Source: Wyeomyia smithii
Taxonomy: Eukaryota > Arthropoda > Insecta > Diptera > Culicidae
Assembly: GCF_029784165.1 (NCBI RefSeq)
Contig: NC_073696.1
Coordinates: forward strand, 108,244,665-108,308,664
Length of the DNA: 64,000 nucleotides
Direction of reading: 5' to 3'
Shown here: positions 45,712-57,790 of the stretch, piece by piece
How positions within the stretch are numbered: the stretch's first letter is position 1
How the letters are laid out: each line of letters opens with the position of its first letter
The notes under the pieces: model-generated
Told to the model about the DNA's origin: nothing
The model's input: the letters and a program-made list of their open reading frames with translations, nothing else
Database searches by the model: none
Program-made: the position numbers and the translations under genes

Positions 45712-45760
45712 TGGGACTACGTCTTTCTTCACTATACTAAGTTACATTCTGAGAAAACTG
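45712..45760 (-). repeat. End of the dispersed repeat family, opposite orientation
   Basis: GACGTGGGACTACGTC followed by TTTCTTCACTATACTAAG is the reverse-orientation equivalent of TAGTATAGAAAACAAAGACGTAGTCC at 3713-3744 and of the end at 28490-28534. Confidence 0.55.
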
Positions 45761-46118
45761 GATTGAACATGTAACGTTTTGGCGGAATGGAAGATTTTAG
45801 ATGCTAATAGCGCTCAAACAACTGTTCCGATTTCAATAGTTAATATACCGTTGGAAAGCTAAAACATACAAGATTTATATAACATGATAATTTCAGTTAC
45901 CATTTTCTTATTACTACGTGAAAACTGCGGGAAAGGTTGAAGGTCGAATATCCACATACATTTTTCATACGATTGGTATAGTTCCCTAACGCAGGCTTCA
46001 AAAACATAGACGAAATGATTTCACGCATTCAGTCATTGGCTAGCAATGCCAGCCAATTGGCATCGCATTCATCACCCAACGTAAGCGACGAAGAATGAAA
46101 GCTGAAATGCTTCCACAT

Positions 46119-46229
46119 GATTGGTTCTTCCCCCAATCACCCAAGTTCCCCACTCTGAGTGACGCTATAAAAGGACGTTCCGTATTGAGAAAAGATCATT
46201 CCCTGGTCGACCGTCAAGGTGAACAGTTC
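46119..46229 (+). promoter_or_regulatory. Candidate RNA polymerase II core promoter
   Basis: Two CCAAT-type motifs (ATTGG at 46120, CCAAT at 46133) precede TATAAAAG (46166-46173). An initiator-like TCATTC lies with its A at 46198, 32 bp after the TATA start, and AGTTC fits the downstream promoter element at +28 to +32 (46225-46229). All spacings are those of insect core promoters. No long frame follows; a 68-codon frame (46219-46425) runs into the minisatellite. Transcription is inference. Confidence 0.4.
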
Positions 46230-46385
46230 GGCTTCCCTTCGATCTGAGTTGGACCCCACCAGTGGTAATCAGATATCGTTGTTGGAATACAGCCCGGAAC
46301 TGTACGTGATCGGCACTGGGGACCATTGGAAGCCGTTGGAAAGGACCATTGGAAGACTTGGAAGCCATTTGGATGCTGCGAGTAG

Positions 46386-46822
46386 CGTGTGTGTGTGTGT
46401 GTGTGAGAGTAGCGTGTGTGTGTGAGTAGCGCGCGCGCGTGTGTGTATGTGTGTGTGTGTATGTGTGTGTGTGAGTAGCGTGTGTGTGTATTTGTGTCAG
46501 TAGCGTGTGTGTGTGTATGTGTGTGAATAGCGTGTGTGTGTGTATGTGTAAGAGTAGCGTGTGTGTGTATGTGTGTGAGTAGCGTGTGTGTGTAGGTGTG
46601 TGAGTAGCGTGTGTGTGTGTATGTATGTGAGTAGCGTGTGTGTGTATGTGTGTGAGTAGCATGTGTGTATATGTGTGAGTAGCGTGTGTGTGTATCTGTG
46701 TGAGTAGCGTGTGTGTATGTGTGTGAGTAGCGTATGTGTGTATCTGTGTGAGTAGCGAGTGTGTGTGTGTGTGTGTGTGTGTGTGTTAGTAGCGTGTGTG
46801 TGTGTTAGTAGCGTGTGTGTTT
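46386..46822. repeat. GT-rich minisatellite, (AGTAGCGTGTGTGTGTATGTGTGTG)-type units
   Basis: About 437 bp of units made of AGTAGCG followed by (GT)n with interspersed TATGT or TATCT. Unit length varies around 25-35 bp. The long VCV/THTH open frames on both strands are products of the repeat and not genes. Confidence 0.95.
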
Positions 46823-47020
46823 TTTTGTTCATGGATTGTTGTGTATGGTATTTTACGATTGGTGTGTGTTATATACTATGGCTATGGCAGAATTAAATCT
46901 TTACACCCGAAATTGTCCCACGTCAAGCCTACGCTTGTGCACTCAAGCACATACCCTTTAACTTTTTTACATGAGTGACACCTTTTTTCGGCGTCTTCTA
47001 GCTTCCCGGTATTCTCCTCG

Positions 47021-47068
47021 CATCTGATAAGGTTTTTTCAGTTGTACGGGAAAAAACTTTATCAGGTG
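47021..47068. other. 19-bp perfect-pairing hairpin
   Basis: CATCTGATAAGGTTTTTTC (47021-47039) pairs with GAAAAAACTTTATCAGGTG (47050-47068) with only G-T wobbles, loop of 10 nt. It may be a tiny palindromic MITE or a structured RNA; no evidence of either. Confidence 0.5.
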
Positions 47069-47299
47069 CCGTAATGTTTTTTTTTTCTTCTCTTGTAGAG
47101 ACCTCTTTGCGACCAGTACTTTAATAACTACTTTGATTTCGACTTTGGGATTTACTTACTTGACTACTTTGACTTATTGTAAAGTAACCTGCTACGTGTT
47201 AGTGCTTGTGGGTTCAATTGTAACTCAATTGGCTTCCTCCAGATTTACTGTCGTAAGTTACGGAGGGCCGTAATGTGCTATGGTCAAAGAAATTATCCA

Positions 47300-47473
47300 T
47301 GGTACACATAAGAGGCTATCAGTCTAGAAAGCAGTCTTGCGGAGGAGCCAGCGAATAAACTCATGTTTAAGTCCTTCAACATCAAATGGCCTGATTCTTA
47401 TGAGATTCGAACTCACGGCTACTGACTTGTGGAAGCGGACTCTGTGACCTTGCGGTTACTAAGAGAGGCTGAC
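47300..47473 (-). mobile_element. tRNA-derived SINE (Feilai-like), better copy
   Basis: On the minus strand: CAGCCTCTCTTAGTAACCGC, AAGGTCACAGAGTCCGC, then GAGTTCGAATCTCA as B box, followed by a non-tRNA body (AGGCCATTTGATGTTG). The same order is found at 14400-14545. The tRNA-like head would supply an internal RNA polymerase III promoter. Fits the Feilai family of Aedes by pattern; target duplication not resolved. Confidence 0.7.
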
Positions 47474-48355
47474 TTTTTCTTTGTAAACGTTAGGTTTTCA
47501 ACCTAATCATTATACTGATTTGAATGAGAACGTTGTTTTTTTAAACTAGGCGTGTTTCTGATATTTTAGTATTGCTGTATCTGTAACCACCCCTAATATA
47601 ACAAATATTTTGCATCGTTTCGATTTGCTTAATATTAAATGAAATATTACTTAACAATCTTTTCTTCTATAAAACAAACGGACTATTGATTCTCTGTCGA
47701 AAGTTTGGTCCTCTAAATCACTTTTAAGATTATTTCAAATTTTTTTCACTGTGCTCTGTCATGTTGTTGGTTTCTGATTGTTAGCAAAACTTTTTCGAAA
47801 CATTGCATAATTGATTTTTTTTTTTTTTTGAGTGCGTTGCTCGTATATTTCAAAAAGCTGCTATTGCTATCATTGTCGCTAAAATTATAATCTCTGGAGT
47901 GTTTTCTCTTTTTCTAGTGAAGGTGGGTATTTGGAAAATGGGTTTTATTATATAAAGAATTTCCAAATTTAATTCCCAAGATACATGTTGTTCAGATTTA
48001 TTACGATACGTATAACCTCAAATGGGTAAAATGTTCATTGATAATAGGAAAGACATTGTACTCTTTGGATATTATAATAATGTTTAGTTCAGGCAATTTT
48101 GAAACTTTCTTTTAATAAACAATCCCAGTAATCACGATTTTCATTACATGATGATCATAGCTAAAATTGAAGTGCCAACGTTTAAACTATTTTCTTGGGT
48201 TCTACCCTAAACCATTACTAGTCTGTAATTCAATTATTCAACGTCTTCCCTTTGGATTACAATCTGCTACCCTAAAAAACCACTTCGAGCCAGGGTGAGC
48301 CTCCAATGCTTTTCAAATGAAACGAGCGTCCATCAGGCGTTCGCCCCGGAACTAT
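47474..48355. other. No gene recognised
   Basis: Very AT-rich DNA with homopolymer runs (T13 at about 47817). Nothing recognisable. Confidence 0.6.
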
Positions 48356-48882
48356 TTAGTTTGGTGAACTGACCGCAGACATACAATTCAAAATGTAGGG
48401 GTCAGAAATGTAGGTGTAACAAACAAAAGAGCTCGGTTTACTGTGGAACGAGTTACTGGATGGCGCTACGCCCGGGAGTGACACCAACTGGAAAACTAGA
48501 AAACATGAAGAATTTATTGCTCCGCTTTGGTCGTTCTGTATATCTACACCACAAGGATGTAGATATGTATGTATCGATCGGAGCACCAAGGCAGAATACA
48601 TTACATCCATCCTTTCCGTCCGTGAAACCGGACATGGCACGTCGATGTGCCAATTGCCATTACCAAGAAACTGGACCATCGCTCCAAGGAGACGTGCATC
48701 CGTGCGGAATGGTCGAGGCATTCGTGCATACATCTGACCGTACGATTGCTGCCGAACAGGGTCATCACTGGGCCATGCGTTTCTATATCGAAATACTGAC
48801 CACTCGGTCTGTTCCAGCTTGTTCAGACGAATGGATAGGAATCGTTTTAAATTGTAGATTTGATTACTTTTCATTATCTTGA
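48356..48882. other. Less AT-rich block with long open frames on both strands
   Basis: A 140-codon plus frame (48460-48882) and a 172-codon minus frame (48356-48874) overlap almost completely. The plus frame has a C-x2-C pair (CANCHYQ) and the minus frame a run of R/P/W; neither shows a domain I know. The base composition differs from the AT-rich flanks. It could be an exon of an unrecognised gene, but simultaneous openness of both strands makes coding doubtful. Confidence 0.25.
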
Positions 48883-49385
48883 TATTGTCGTTCGTCTCAG
48901 AGCGGGAACGGGAAGCATCAAGATTAGCTTTGCTGTGGTGCTGCTTTCTGTTGTGCTGAGAGTGGATGTGTGTGAATATGTTTGCGCTTCACAAGAAGGA
49001 TTTGGGGTTTATGGTGACCGAACCGAAGGAAAACAGAGTACCATCTCGTGAGCATCTGCACTAAAGACAAGGATTTCGCCAAATAGTGTATTGTTTCCAG
49101 TTGATGTTGTTTATGGATGCAGAAACTAAATATGTGCTGTGCAAAGTTTCTTGTCGTTGGTCACTACAGGATAAACACATATCGATGTTGGCTTTTTCAG
49201 TTATTGGCCAATCCAACCGGATCAAACTAAAGTGTATAACTGGCAACGCGCTACTTTTGTTTTCACACTGGAGCTTTAGTGTTTGTTATTAGTGTAAGAA
49301 AGCAAATACACTTATGCGTAATGATAATTTTCTTTTGATATGTTTTTTTATACTCAAAAATTGCTTTATTTACAGTTAAATTTTT

Positions 49386-50396
49386 CTAAACATACATTGT
49401 CATGTAATTTCTTAAAGATTCCAAGTTTTTATCATTGTCAGAGACTTCTAAATTGTACATTACGTATCTAATGAACATCTTTAACACTCTAGCTCTAATT
49501 CTTCTACTACAATTTATTGTACAGTAATGCAGATCGTCAAAGTTGATATTGTTTTGCTGTAATATTTGATTAATATTTGTCATGGCTAGTTGCCAGAGAT
49601 TGTTCACTATCCTGCACTCTGCAAATTTGTGTTTGAGGGTTTCTGTTTGTCCGCAATGTAGACAATCGGGATTTTCTCTTCTCTCCTGACGATAAAGTAA
49701 CTCATTATGGTATAGTTTTCCGTGAACTAGCAGGAAATAAACAGACTTTTCATCAGACGTCAGGCACCTGTAATTGATATTTTTCCAAACCTCTTCCCAA
49801 TTCCTTGTGTGCCTTGTAGTTATCCCCACTGGGGGAAGCTGCTTTAAGAAATGTTTATATATGCTATTAGCTGACGGGTCATCAGCTATATTTTGGGGTA
49901 TGCTCTCCAGGGCAGGTTTTATTATTTTGAGATGAATAAGGTCCGATGGGATTTGTTGCATTTGCATATAGCGGGCTAGTGAAGGCGTCATATTTAGATA
50001 TTTCAAATATCTGTTGATTAGCAAGCTCTTCGATTTTAGATCTGGAGAATGCAGACCTAAACCACCTTTTGATCGTGATCGGAAACAGTCGATCATTTTT
50101 ACTCGTTGTGCAGGTACACCACTCCACAGAAAATACCCAATTTGTTTGGTGAACTGTGCCACGTATTTATTCGGCATCGGTATGATAGAAGACAAATACC
50201 ATATTTTCGAACATATGTATGTATTAAGGAGAATGACTCTCTGCTTTATATTCACCAGACGTGGACGATGCATCCACAGCAAGCCATTGACGTTCCGATA
50301 AACATTTTCCCAGTTTCGAGCAACAGTGTCTTTATACTGTTTTTGAAAAAGACACCGAGAACTTTTATAACATCTCTCTTGATGAAACCATCCCAA
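49386..50396 (-). pseudogene. L1-type ORF2, C-terminal domain with CCHC
   Basis: The 336-residue frame covers the thumb and C-terminal domain: RPRLVNIKQRVILLNTYICS, SKIWYLSSIIPMPN, FLWSGVPAQRVKMI, GGLGLHSPDLKSKSLLIN. A single zinc-knuckle-like motif CLHCGQTETLKHKFAEC is at about residue 245, as in L1-group elements. It ends YMTMYV. This segment is intact, indicating limited decay. The 3' UTR is to the left (about 49300-49385). Confidence 0.85.
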
Positions 50397-50821
50397 TTTG
50401 GAAATGGTTCACCGATTTCCATTGCCTCCGTTTTCGTTGCATTTAGCTTAGCTCCTGCTGCTTTGCCAAAACGGTCAAAACAGGCTCGAATGCGACTTAC
50501 TTTCGATGAGCAGCGCACTATAATTGTTATGTCGTCAGCGTATGCTGTTACACATTCCCCTGGACCGTTACATATTTCCGTCAACGCGTCTAGAAGAGGT
50601 TGTAGATAAAGAACAAAGAGTAGCATGCTGAGAGGATCTCCTTGCCTAACAGATCTTTTGATTGAGAAACTTTCCGTAGTGCAACCATTGATGACTATTT
50701 GCGATTTTGACTGAGCAGTTAGATTGGTCAGTAGGTTTACAAATTGTGGATTTATTCCCATTCTACGCATCGTCGTTAGCAGGTATGGGTGACTGTCTAT
50801 CGAAAGCGTTGCTAAGGTCAC
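50252..50821 (-). pseudogene. L1-type ORF2, RT palm with YADD box
   Basis: Reads SIDSHPYLLTTMRRMGINPQ, SVRQGDPLSMLLFVLYLQPL (motif B) and GECVTAYADDITIIV (motif C, catalytic DD intact), then GKAAGAKLNATKTEAMEIG (motif D) and IKVLGVFFKN (motif E). The frame shifts near 50390 into the C-terminal part. All palm motifs survive; only frame lesions disable it. Confidence 0.87.
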
Positions 50822-51750
50822 AGGCGATGATAATTCCTCCTGTTCCGTCTTGTTTTGCTAATGCAATGTGATCCCTGATCATACATGTGGCTTCGAAAAT
50901 TGTACGATCTCCATTGCTGCATTTTTGGTGTGCAGAAAGTACGTCCGTAGCGATCTGTTCAAGTCGATGCTTCATCACTCTACTTAGTATTTTATAGTCT
51001 ACATTCAATAGTGTGATGGGTCTTAGCGAATTCAAACTGTTATCTCCTCCTCTTTTTCGTACCAACACAATTATTCCGTCTTGCAGGTCGTGTCTAATAG
51101 CTCCGTTTTTCATCTCGTTGATCACCAATCCAAATTCCCACTTTATTATGTCCCAGACTTTGATGTAGAACTCTTTTGTGAGGCCGTCTTTACCGGGTGA
51201 CTTGTTAGCGGCCGATCCCTTAATAACAGTAAAAATTTCGTTTAGCGAAATATCTGCCATGATCCGTTCGTTTTCCTCGTGGCCTGCATTCAGTATTCTT
51301 CTAAGATTTAAAACTTGATCGTCTTCGATTTCCTCCTCGTCAAACAGATTTCGATAATGCTCCAAAACGCAGCGACTAATTTCTGCGTTTTCCGTGATCT
51401 GTCTTTGGTTTACCTCCAATGTTGCAATGTTGGTTTCCAGGCGCCTATTTTCGTGATCCGCAACTTGCAAAATCGATACGTCTTCACCTCCTAGAAATGA
51501 CATAGTTGTTTTTGCTTTTGCAGCATTAACGCTTTGATTTTGTTTATTTCGGTTGTACAATCTCGTTGCCGGTGCTCCTCAAAAGCGCGATTCAGACAGG
51601 CATAATAAAAGCCTAACGTGTTGTTAAACGTTTGTAAAGCCACAGAATTTTTCCACCGAAAAAAGGATGCAATTCTTCCTTTCACGTAGGATGCCCACCA
51701 ATCAACCCATGACCTGTAATTTCTCTTTTTACGAACCCAATAGTTCCACT
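50763..51750 (-). pseudogene. L1-type ORF2, linker and first half of the RT
   Basis: Two overlapping frames. From 51685 down to 51491, YVKGRIASFFRWKNSVALQT and CLNRAFEEHRQRD (linker). From 51560, AAKAKTTMSFLGGEDVSILQ, IKGSAANKSPGKDGLTKEFY (RT motif 0/1), LQDGIIVLVRKRG, LRPITLLNVDYKILSRVM (motif 2) and IIIACDLSNAFDR (motif A with its catalytic D). The SPGKDGLTxEFY and LRPITLLNxDYK forms are typical of the L1 superclade. Frame breaks at about 51500 and again at about 50800. Confidence 0.85.
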
Positions 51751-52508
51751 TACCACAGCTGGTTATTCATCTTCCAAAAAGGTCGCTCAACGTTATGTGC
51801 TCGCAAAGGTAGGACTATTCGTGATACAACTGCCTTGTGATCGCTGAAGCAATTTGCCTGAAGTCTGCAGTATCTTGCGTTCACTAGACATGTTTGGGTA
51901 ACATATATTCGATCAATTCTGGACATAGATCGTCCACGAACAAAAGAGTAGTCGATCTGGTGGTTGAAGTGTTTCCAAACGTCCTTCAAATCTAAACTGT
52001 CGCACAATCTTCTGAGCATAGGGCTCATATTGGAGATGCCAGTAGAATCAACTGGGTCAGTGACTGAATTAAAGTCGCCCAACATAATGGTGTGAGCTGC
52101 GTGATTTTGTAAATATTGCGGAACTGTTTGGTTGAAGAAAGCCTCTCGAGTGGCTCGATTGTTTGATCCCGAGGGTGCATATATGTTTATAATTTTGATC
52201 AAATGTTCATCATTTCCCAGCTCGATGCATATGGCCCTCGAATCTAAGCTCCGCTGCACTCGCCTAACATCTATACCGTTGCGGACAGCTATTGCTGAAC
52301 CACGCTGCGTTTCATTGATATTTAAAATCATAGTGTAGCCAGGAATACTTATACAAACCCCTACTACCTCTTGAAGAGCAACAAAATCGAGATCGAGTGT
52401 GTATATGAAAGCCCTCATTGCATTTATTTTAGTCGTATTGCTGATGCCGTTTAGATTAATTGTCGGGAAAGTGTAAGTGTAACATTGTGGACTATTTACG
52501 TTTGCCAT
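51750..52508 (-). pseudogene. L1-type ORF2, endonuclease domain
   Basis: The start MANVNSPQCYTYTFPTINLNG is at 52508. The apurinic-type endonuclease keeps FVALQEV (E), INIYAPSG, MLGDFNSVTDP (D and N), RIDRIYVT and FSDHKAV (D-H), so the active site appears intact. The frame ends at a stop after NNQLW at 51750; one frame over, the linker KWNYWVRKKRNYRSWVDWWA continues, so a single-base shift lies near 51755. It would nick target DNA for target-primed reverse transcription. Confidence 0.85.
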
Positions 52509-52519
52509 GTCGTACTCAA

Positions 52520-53564
52520 TTACTTGCCCTTTTTAAAGAGGCTGGATAATCCGTGGTGGTTTGTGTTGGCCGGTATCTCATGCTCCTCATCCGAAATCTC
52601 CATCGTGCCCTTCTCTTCTCGGGTGAGAGAATTCGATCTACTGTTCGTTGGTGTGGTACGTGGACTCGCAGTTGCCACGCTGCTTATTGATGTCTTGTGT
52701 GATCGGGTTCCGTGTTGCTTAGTTGTATTTTGTGTATCCAAGATTGTAGTTTAAACTGCTTTCTCGAGGCTGAGTGTCCAAATTTGGCGCCGGCCGTTTG
52801 AAGAGACTTTGTGGTTGCTGTTGTACTGTGTTGTTTTGTTGCGTCGAGGAGTGTGCTTGTTGCTGTTGTTGGGCTGTTTTGTCTGCTAGGCATCCAGTTT
52901 GCTCTCTCACTGGACCACTTGCGAGTACCTTGGAGTATAGCGAAGATGTTTTGTTTTGCGTGGTTTGTTTTGTACGGTTTTCTGCACAACTGGCTTCGAA
53001 ATGAACCTCCTGGTTGCAGTGTCTGCAGGTTTGAATTTGATTTGTGTACGTGCAATGGCTGCTGTACCCTCGAATGTTGACGAAGGATGGGATTGGATCG
53101 GTCATGCGGATACGCGCAACACGTACGCCACTCGGTGTTTGTGCGAAAAATTGTGATTTGCACATTTCATGTCTGATGTGGATGATCTCGCCGTAGTGAG
53201 ATAGATACTCAACAATCCACTCCTCCGGCATCTTTGGTGGTAGATGATGTAGCTTAACGTCTGTTCCTCCATCCTCGACGTACAACCTCATGTGGTGATT
53301 TGTGCCATTGTGATTAATTGCGTACTTATTGTCGTATGCGTCCACCACTTCTTGCACTGCTTCTTGCGTCTGTAGCTCCACGAAGACTTTACCTTCGATT
53401 CGATCGATTTGTATGGCAGCAACTTCCCCTGGTGTCAGTTTTAGGTTTTTTGCGATGAAGATGAATATATTTTCATCCCTAATCTTGCCCAGTCCTCGAA
53501 TATCGATGAAGAAATTATGCTTCCTCAACGAATCCATCGCCGCGTTTGGGGGCTTGATCCGCAA
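52520..53564 (-). pseudogene. L1-type ORF1, one frameshift
   Basis: Residues 1-90 (LRKHNFFIDIRGLGKIRDEN...GKVFVELQTQEAVQEVVDAY) look like an RRM-type nucleic-acid-binding fold. A second conserved block follows (VKLHHLPPKMPEEWIVEYLS, HYGEIIHIRHEM). A CCHC-like knuckle, CRHCNQEVHFEASC, lies at about residue 185. The tail is Q/S/T-rich. The first frame ends at 52719. A shifted frame from about 52741 continues as S/T-rich and ends LSSLFKKGK at 52520, just 11 nt before the ORF2 start, so that segment is very probably the true C-terminus. Role: RNA-binding partner of ORF2. Confidence 0.75.
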
Positions 53565-53673
53565 GCTTTAAACCCCTGTTCGATTTTTGTACCGATATGA
53601 AACTTTCGAATAAAATAGCAATCGCTTTGGTTTACGTCTGCTCAGCTTAAATGCTCAGCGATAACTGTTGATT

Positions 53674-54692
<1,019 letters not shown>

Positions 54693-56412
54693 ACTAGCTG
54701 ACCCGGCAAACTTCGTCCCGCCCACTTTTGTGTTCAATTAAATGATTTTAAACATTCCAAATTCATTGATTACTTGCGGTTTGTTTGTAGTCGGCCATAG
54801 GATATAATCAAGGTCAGAAGATAAATCGTTTGAAATGATTGGTTTTATCGTAATGACAACATCCTCGACTATTGGCTTTTGTACATCGCCTCCATTCTGA
54901 AAATATCCACATTGGGCGGTATTTGGTCATATTCAGCTGTTTTTCTGTCATCAATCTGATACCAATAATTTCGGAGAAACTCATATTGGGTGGTATTTGG
55001 TCACTGAAATTATATCAATTTCTGGTCTCTGAGCGCCATTCTTGCTCAAGAAACAGTATTTGGTCATTTTCAGCTGTTTTCCAGAACCGGAAGTTTCCAT
55101 CTTAAATGTAAAAATGGCATCTGGAGTTGATTTTTAGCTCCTGTGTATCATCCCGGTCATTTATGGCTGTTTTTCGGAAAAACAGGTTAGAATATCTCTT
55201 CCCTTCCAGAGCACGGAGGAGTGTCAAACCACCATAGCAATTTGAGTTCGATTTGTATGTTTGTGTAGAGCCCTCCTAGCCAGCAGTGAGAGGGGTGTCG
55301 AACCACCATGAAAACATTGTTTACTCCCAAAAACATTCACATGCCAAGTTTGGTTCCATTTACTTGATTATTTCTCGAGATGTGCAGAAACTTGTATTTC
55401 ATTTGTATGAAACAACTCCCTTTCCGAAGAGAGAGAGAGAGAGGTGTCGAACCGTTGTGGTGTTATTTGTTACCCTAAGACCATCCACATGCAAAACTTG
55501 GTTGTATTTGCTTGATTGGGTTTCGAGTTGTGCGAAATTTTTGTTTCATTTGTATGGGACCCCTCCCTTACAGAAGAGGGAGGGGTGTCAACACATTATG
55601 GACATATTTGTTACCCCTAAAACATACGATATAATTTCGCACGCTTAGCGATCTCGAACAACTAGATTAGTTGAGAGAATTCGTTAGCGATATTGTTTTT
55701 GACACATTTTGCATGTGTAGCATAAGTAAAACGATACACCGTGCCCCAGTGCTGAGTCGAGAAAATTTCCAGCTCGAAAAGTTCCTCGACTCGATCGGAA
55801 ATCGAACCCGATATCAAAACCGTGTAGGAGAGCTAGCCGACCGACATCGCTAACCACAGAGCCATGGGGACCACCCCTAAAAACATCCACCTGCCAAATT
55901 TGGTTTCATTTACTTGGTTAGCTTCCGAGATATGCAGAAATTTGTGTTTCATTTGTATGGAACCCCTCCCTTCCAGTAGAGGGAGGGGTGTCGAACCATT
56001 ATGGACTTATTTCTTACCCATAAAAACATCCACATGCAATATTTGGTTGCATTTGCTTAATTGGTTCTCGAGTTATGTGAAATTTGTGTTTCATTCGTAT
56101 GAGACTCCTCCCTTACAGAAGATAGAGGGGTGTCGAACCATTATGAACATATTTGTTACCCCTAAACACATTTGCATGCCAAATTTGGTTCCACTCACTT
56201 GGCTAGTTTTTAAGATGTGCAGATATTTGTGTTGCACTTGTATGGGACCCCCCCACTTTTTAGTAGAAGGAGGGGTCTCGAACTGTCTTAGTCAGCTTTC
56301 TCGGTCCCTTAAACCCTTATATGCAAAATTTCACGCCGATCGGTTCAGTAGTTTCCAAACCCATATGGATCAGACAGACAGACAGACAGAGCTGCATTTT
56401 TATATGTTTAGG
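54693..56412. repeat. Dispersed CTAGCTGACCCGGCAAACTTCG...GACAGACAGACA element with internal tandem units
   Basis: Opens CTAGCTGACCCGGCAAACTT and closes GGTTCAGTAGTTTCC...AGACAGACAGACAGAGCTGC, an arrangement common in insect genomes. Between about 55230 and 56290 a module of roughly 145 bp (ACCCCTAAAAACATCCACATGC..., TTTGGTT...ATTTGC/TACTTG, GTGTTTCATTTGTATG, GGGAGGGGTGTCGAACCA) is tandemly repeated in two alternating variants. A SINE splits one unit. No protein. I cannot assign the superfamily. Confidence 0.75.
55626..55872 (-). mobile_element. tRNA-derived SINE, second family, with 13-14 bp target duplication
   Basis: On the minus strand: CATGGCTCTGTGGTTAGCGA (A-box-like head) and GGGTTCGATTTCC (B box) about 45 nt later, then an unrelated body. 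Target duplication: ACCCCTAAAACAT (55613-55625) and ACCCCTAAAAACAT (55873-55886), differing by one base. It interrupts a tandem unit whose uninterrupted form (CCCCTAAAAACATCCAC) is present in neighbours. Different from the Feilai-like copies at 14400 and 47300. Confidence 0.82.
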
Positions 56413-56580
56413 AGATAGAAGATAAACATTTGTAGAACGAAGGTCTTTTTCGTAATTTCGATAAACCAATGGTTAAAAAACGACTTCAAATTTAAAGTAA
56501 GAAAAGCATTGCGTGATACTCACCATGCCTTATTTTATGTATAACTTAACGAAGGTATTTAGGTGTATGCTTTACCTTAC

Positions 56581-56886
56581 CAATCAGCTCCAGGCCGAAG
56601 TGTCCCTTGCTGTTCGAAGAAGTCGTCTCCATTCAACTCGGTCCATGGCTGCAGCTCGCCAGCCATGTCGTCTGCGGAGGCCCCGCAGGTCGTCTTCTAC
56701 TTGATCGAGCAACCTTGCTCGCTGCGCGCCCCGTCGCCTTGTTCCAGTCAGGTTGTTATCAAGAACCATTTTCACCGGGTTGTCGTCCGACATCCTAACG
56801 ACATGCCCAGCCCACCGTAGTCTACCGATTTTCGCCGTTTGAACGATGAGTGGTTCTCCCAGCAGCTGATGCAACTCGTGGTTCAT
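56581..56886 (-). pseudogene. RTE ORF, C-terminal domain
   Basis: Reads MNHELHQLLGEPLIVQTAKI, GRLRWAGHVVRMSDDNP and VEWRRLLRTARDTSAWS, with the GRLRWAGHVxRM block characteristic of RTE and related elements. Its upstream junction with the thumb lacks the usual block after HETWT, so a small deletion with frame change is present. Ends about 20 bp from the 3' UTR. Confidence 0.85.
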
Positions 56887-57790
56887 CCGCCTCCGCCATG
56901 ATCCGCGGCGCGTTGGTCCTCCACGAGCATAGTCCAGGTTTCGTGGCCGTAGAGAACTACCGGTCTGATCAGTGTTTTGTCGATGGTTAACTTCGTGCGG
57001 CGGCGGATTTTATTCCAACGAAGTGTCCTCCGGAGTCCAAAGTAGGCACGATTTCCTGCCATAAGGCGTCGACGAATTTCTCTGCTGGTGTCGTTGTCAG
57101 CAGTCACCAGTGAGCCCAGGTACACAAACTCGTCTACCACCTCGATTTCATCACCGCTAATATGAATTCGTGGCGGGAGGTTGACACTGTCTTCTCTGGA
57201 ACCTCTTCCTCCCATGTACTTGGTCTTCGATGCGTTTATGGCCAGTCCAATTCGTCCAGCTTCAGCCTTCAGTCTGATGTACGCCTCCGTCATCTTTTCA
57301 AGGGTTCGTGCTACAATATCAATGTCATCGGCGAAGCCAAAGAGCTGAACAGACCTTCTAAAAATCGTGCCACTCGTGTCGATACCAGCCCTACGTATTA
57401 CACCTTCCAAAGCGATGTTGAATAGCAAGCACGATAATCCATCACCTTGCCGTAACCCTCTTCGAGATTCGAAGGGACTCGAGAGTGTCCCCGAAACTCG
57501 AACTACGCACATCACCCGATCCATCGTCGACTTGACCAACCGTGTCAGTTTATCCGGAAAGCCGTAATCGTGCATAATCTGCCATAGCTGGTCTCGAACG
57601 ATTGTGTCGTATGCCGATTTAAAATCGATGAACAAGTGATGTGTGGGCACGTTATACTCACGGCACTTCTGTAGGACCTGCCGTACCGCGAATATTTGGT
57701 CCGTGGTGGCGCGGGCACCCATAAATCCCGCTTGGTATTGCCCTAGAATTCCCTTGCAAACGGTGATAGTCGACGGCACAGAATTTGAGA
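56883..57790 (-). pseudogene. RTE ORF, RT palm and thumb
   Basis: From about 57770 it reads GQYQAGFMGARATTDQIF, LFIDFKSAYDTIVRDQLW (motif A), RRGLRQGDGLSCLLFNIALE (motif B), VQLFGFADDIDIVART (motif C, FADD intact), GLAINASKTKYM (motif D) and FVYLGSLVTADND (motif E), then LIRPVVLYGHETWT. The earlier part of this open frame is out of phase and not coding. It ends at a small deletion near 56886, after which the C-terminal piece is in another frame. Confidence 0.88.

Larger units (their letters stand above)
49300..53660 (-). mobile_element. L1-type (Tx1/L1 group) retrotransposon, nearly full length
   Basis: Minus-strand ORF1 (52520-53564) is followed 11 nt later by ORF2, which contains an apurinic-type endonuclease, an L1-style RT and a C-terminal CCHC motif, with no RNase H. 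These features place it in the L1 superclade, not with the I, RTE or Jockey elements in this window. The 5' end lies close to the TA microsatellite at 53677. ORF2 has at least four frame lesions. Confidence 0.82.

Noticed and set aside
46165..46832. Long THTHTH / VCVCVC open frames
   Set aside because: They are translations of a GT-rich minisatellite on both strands.
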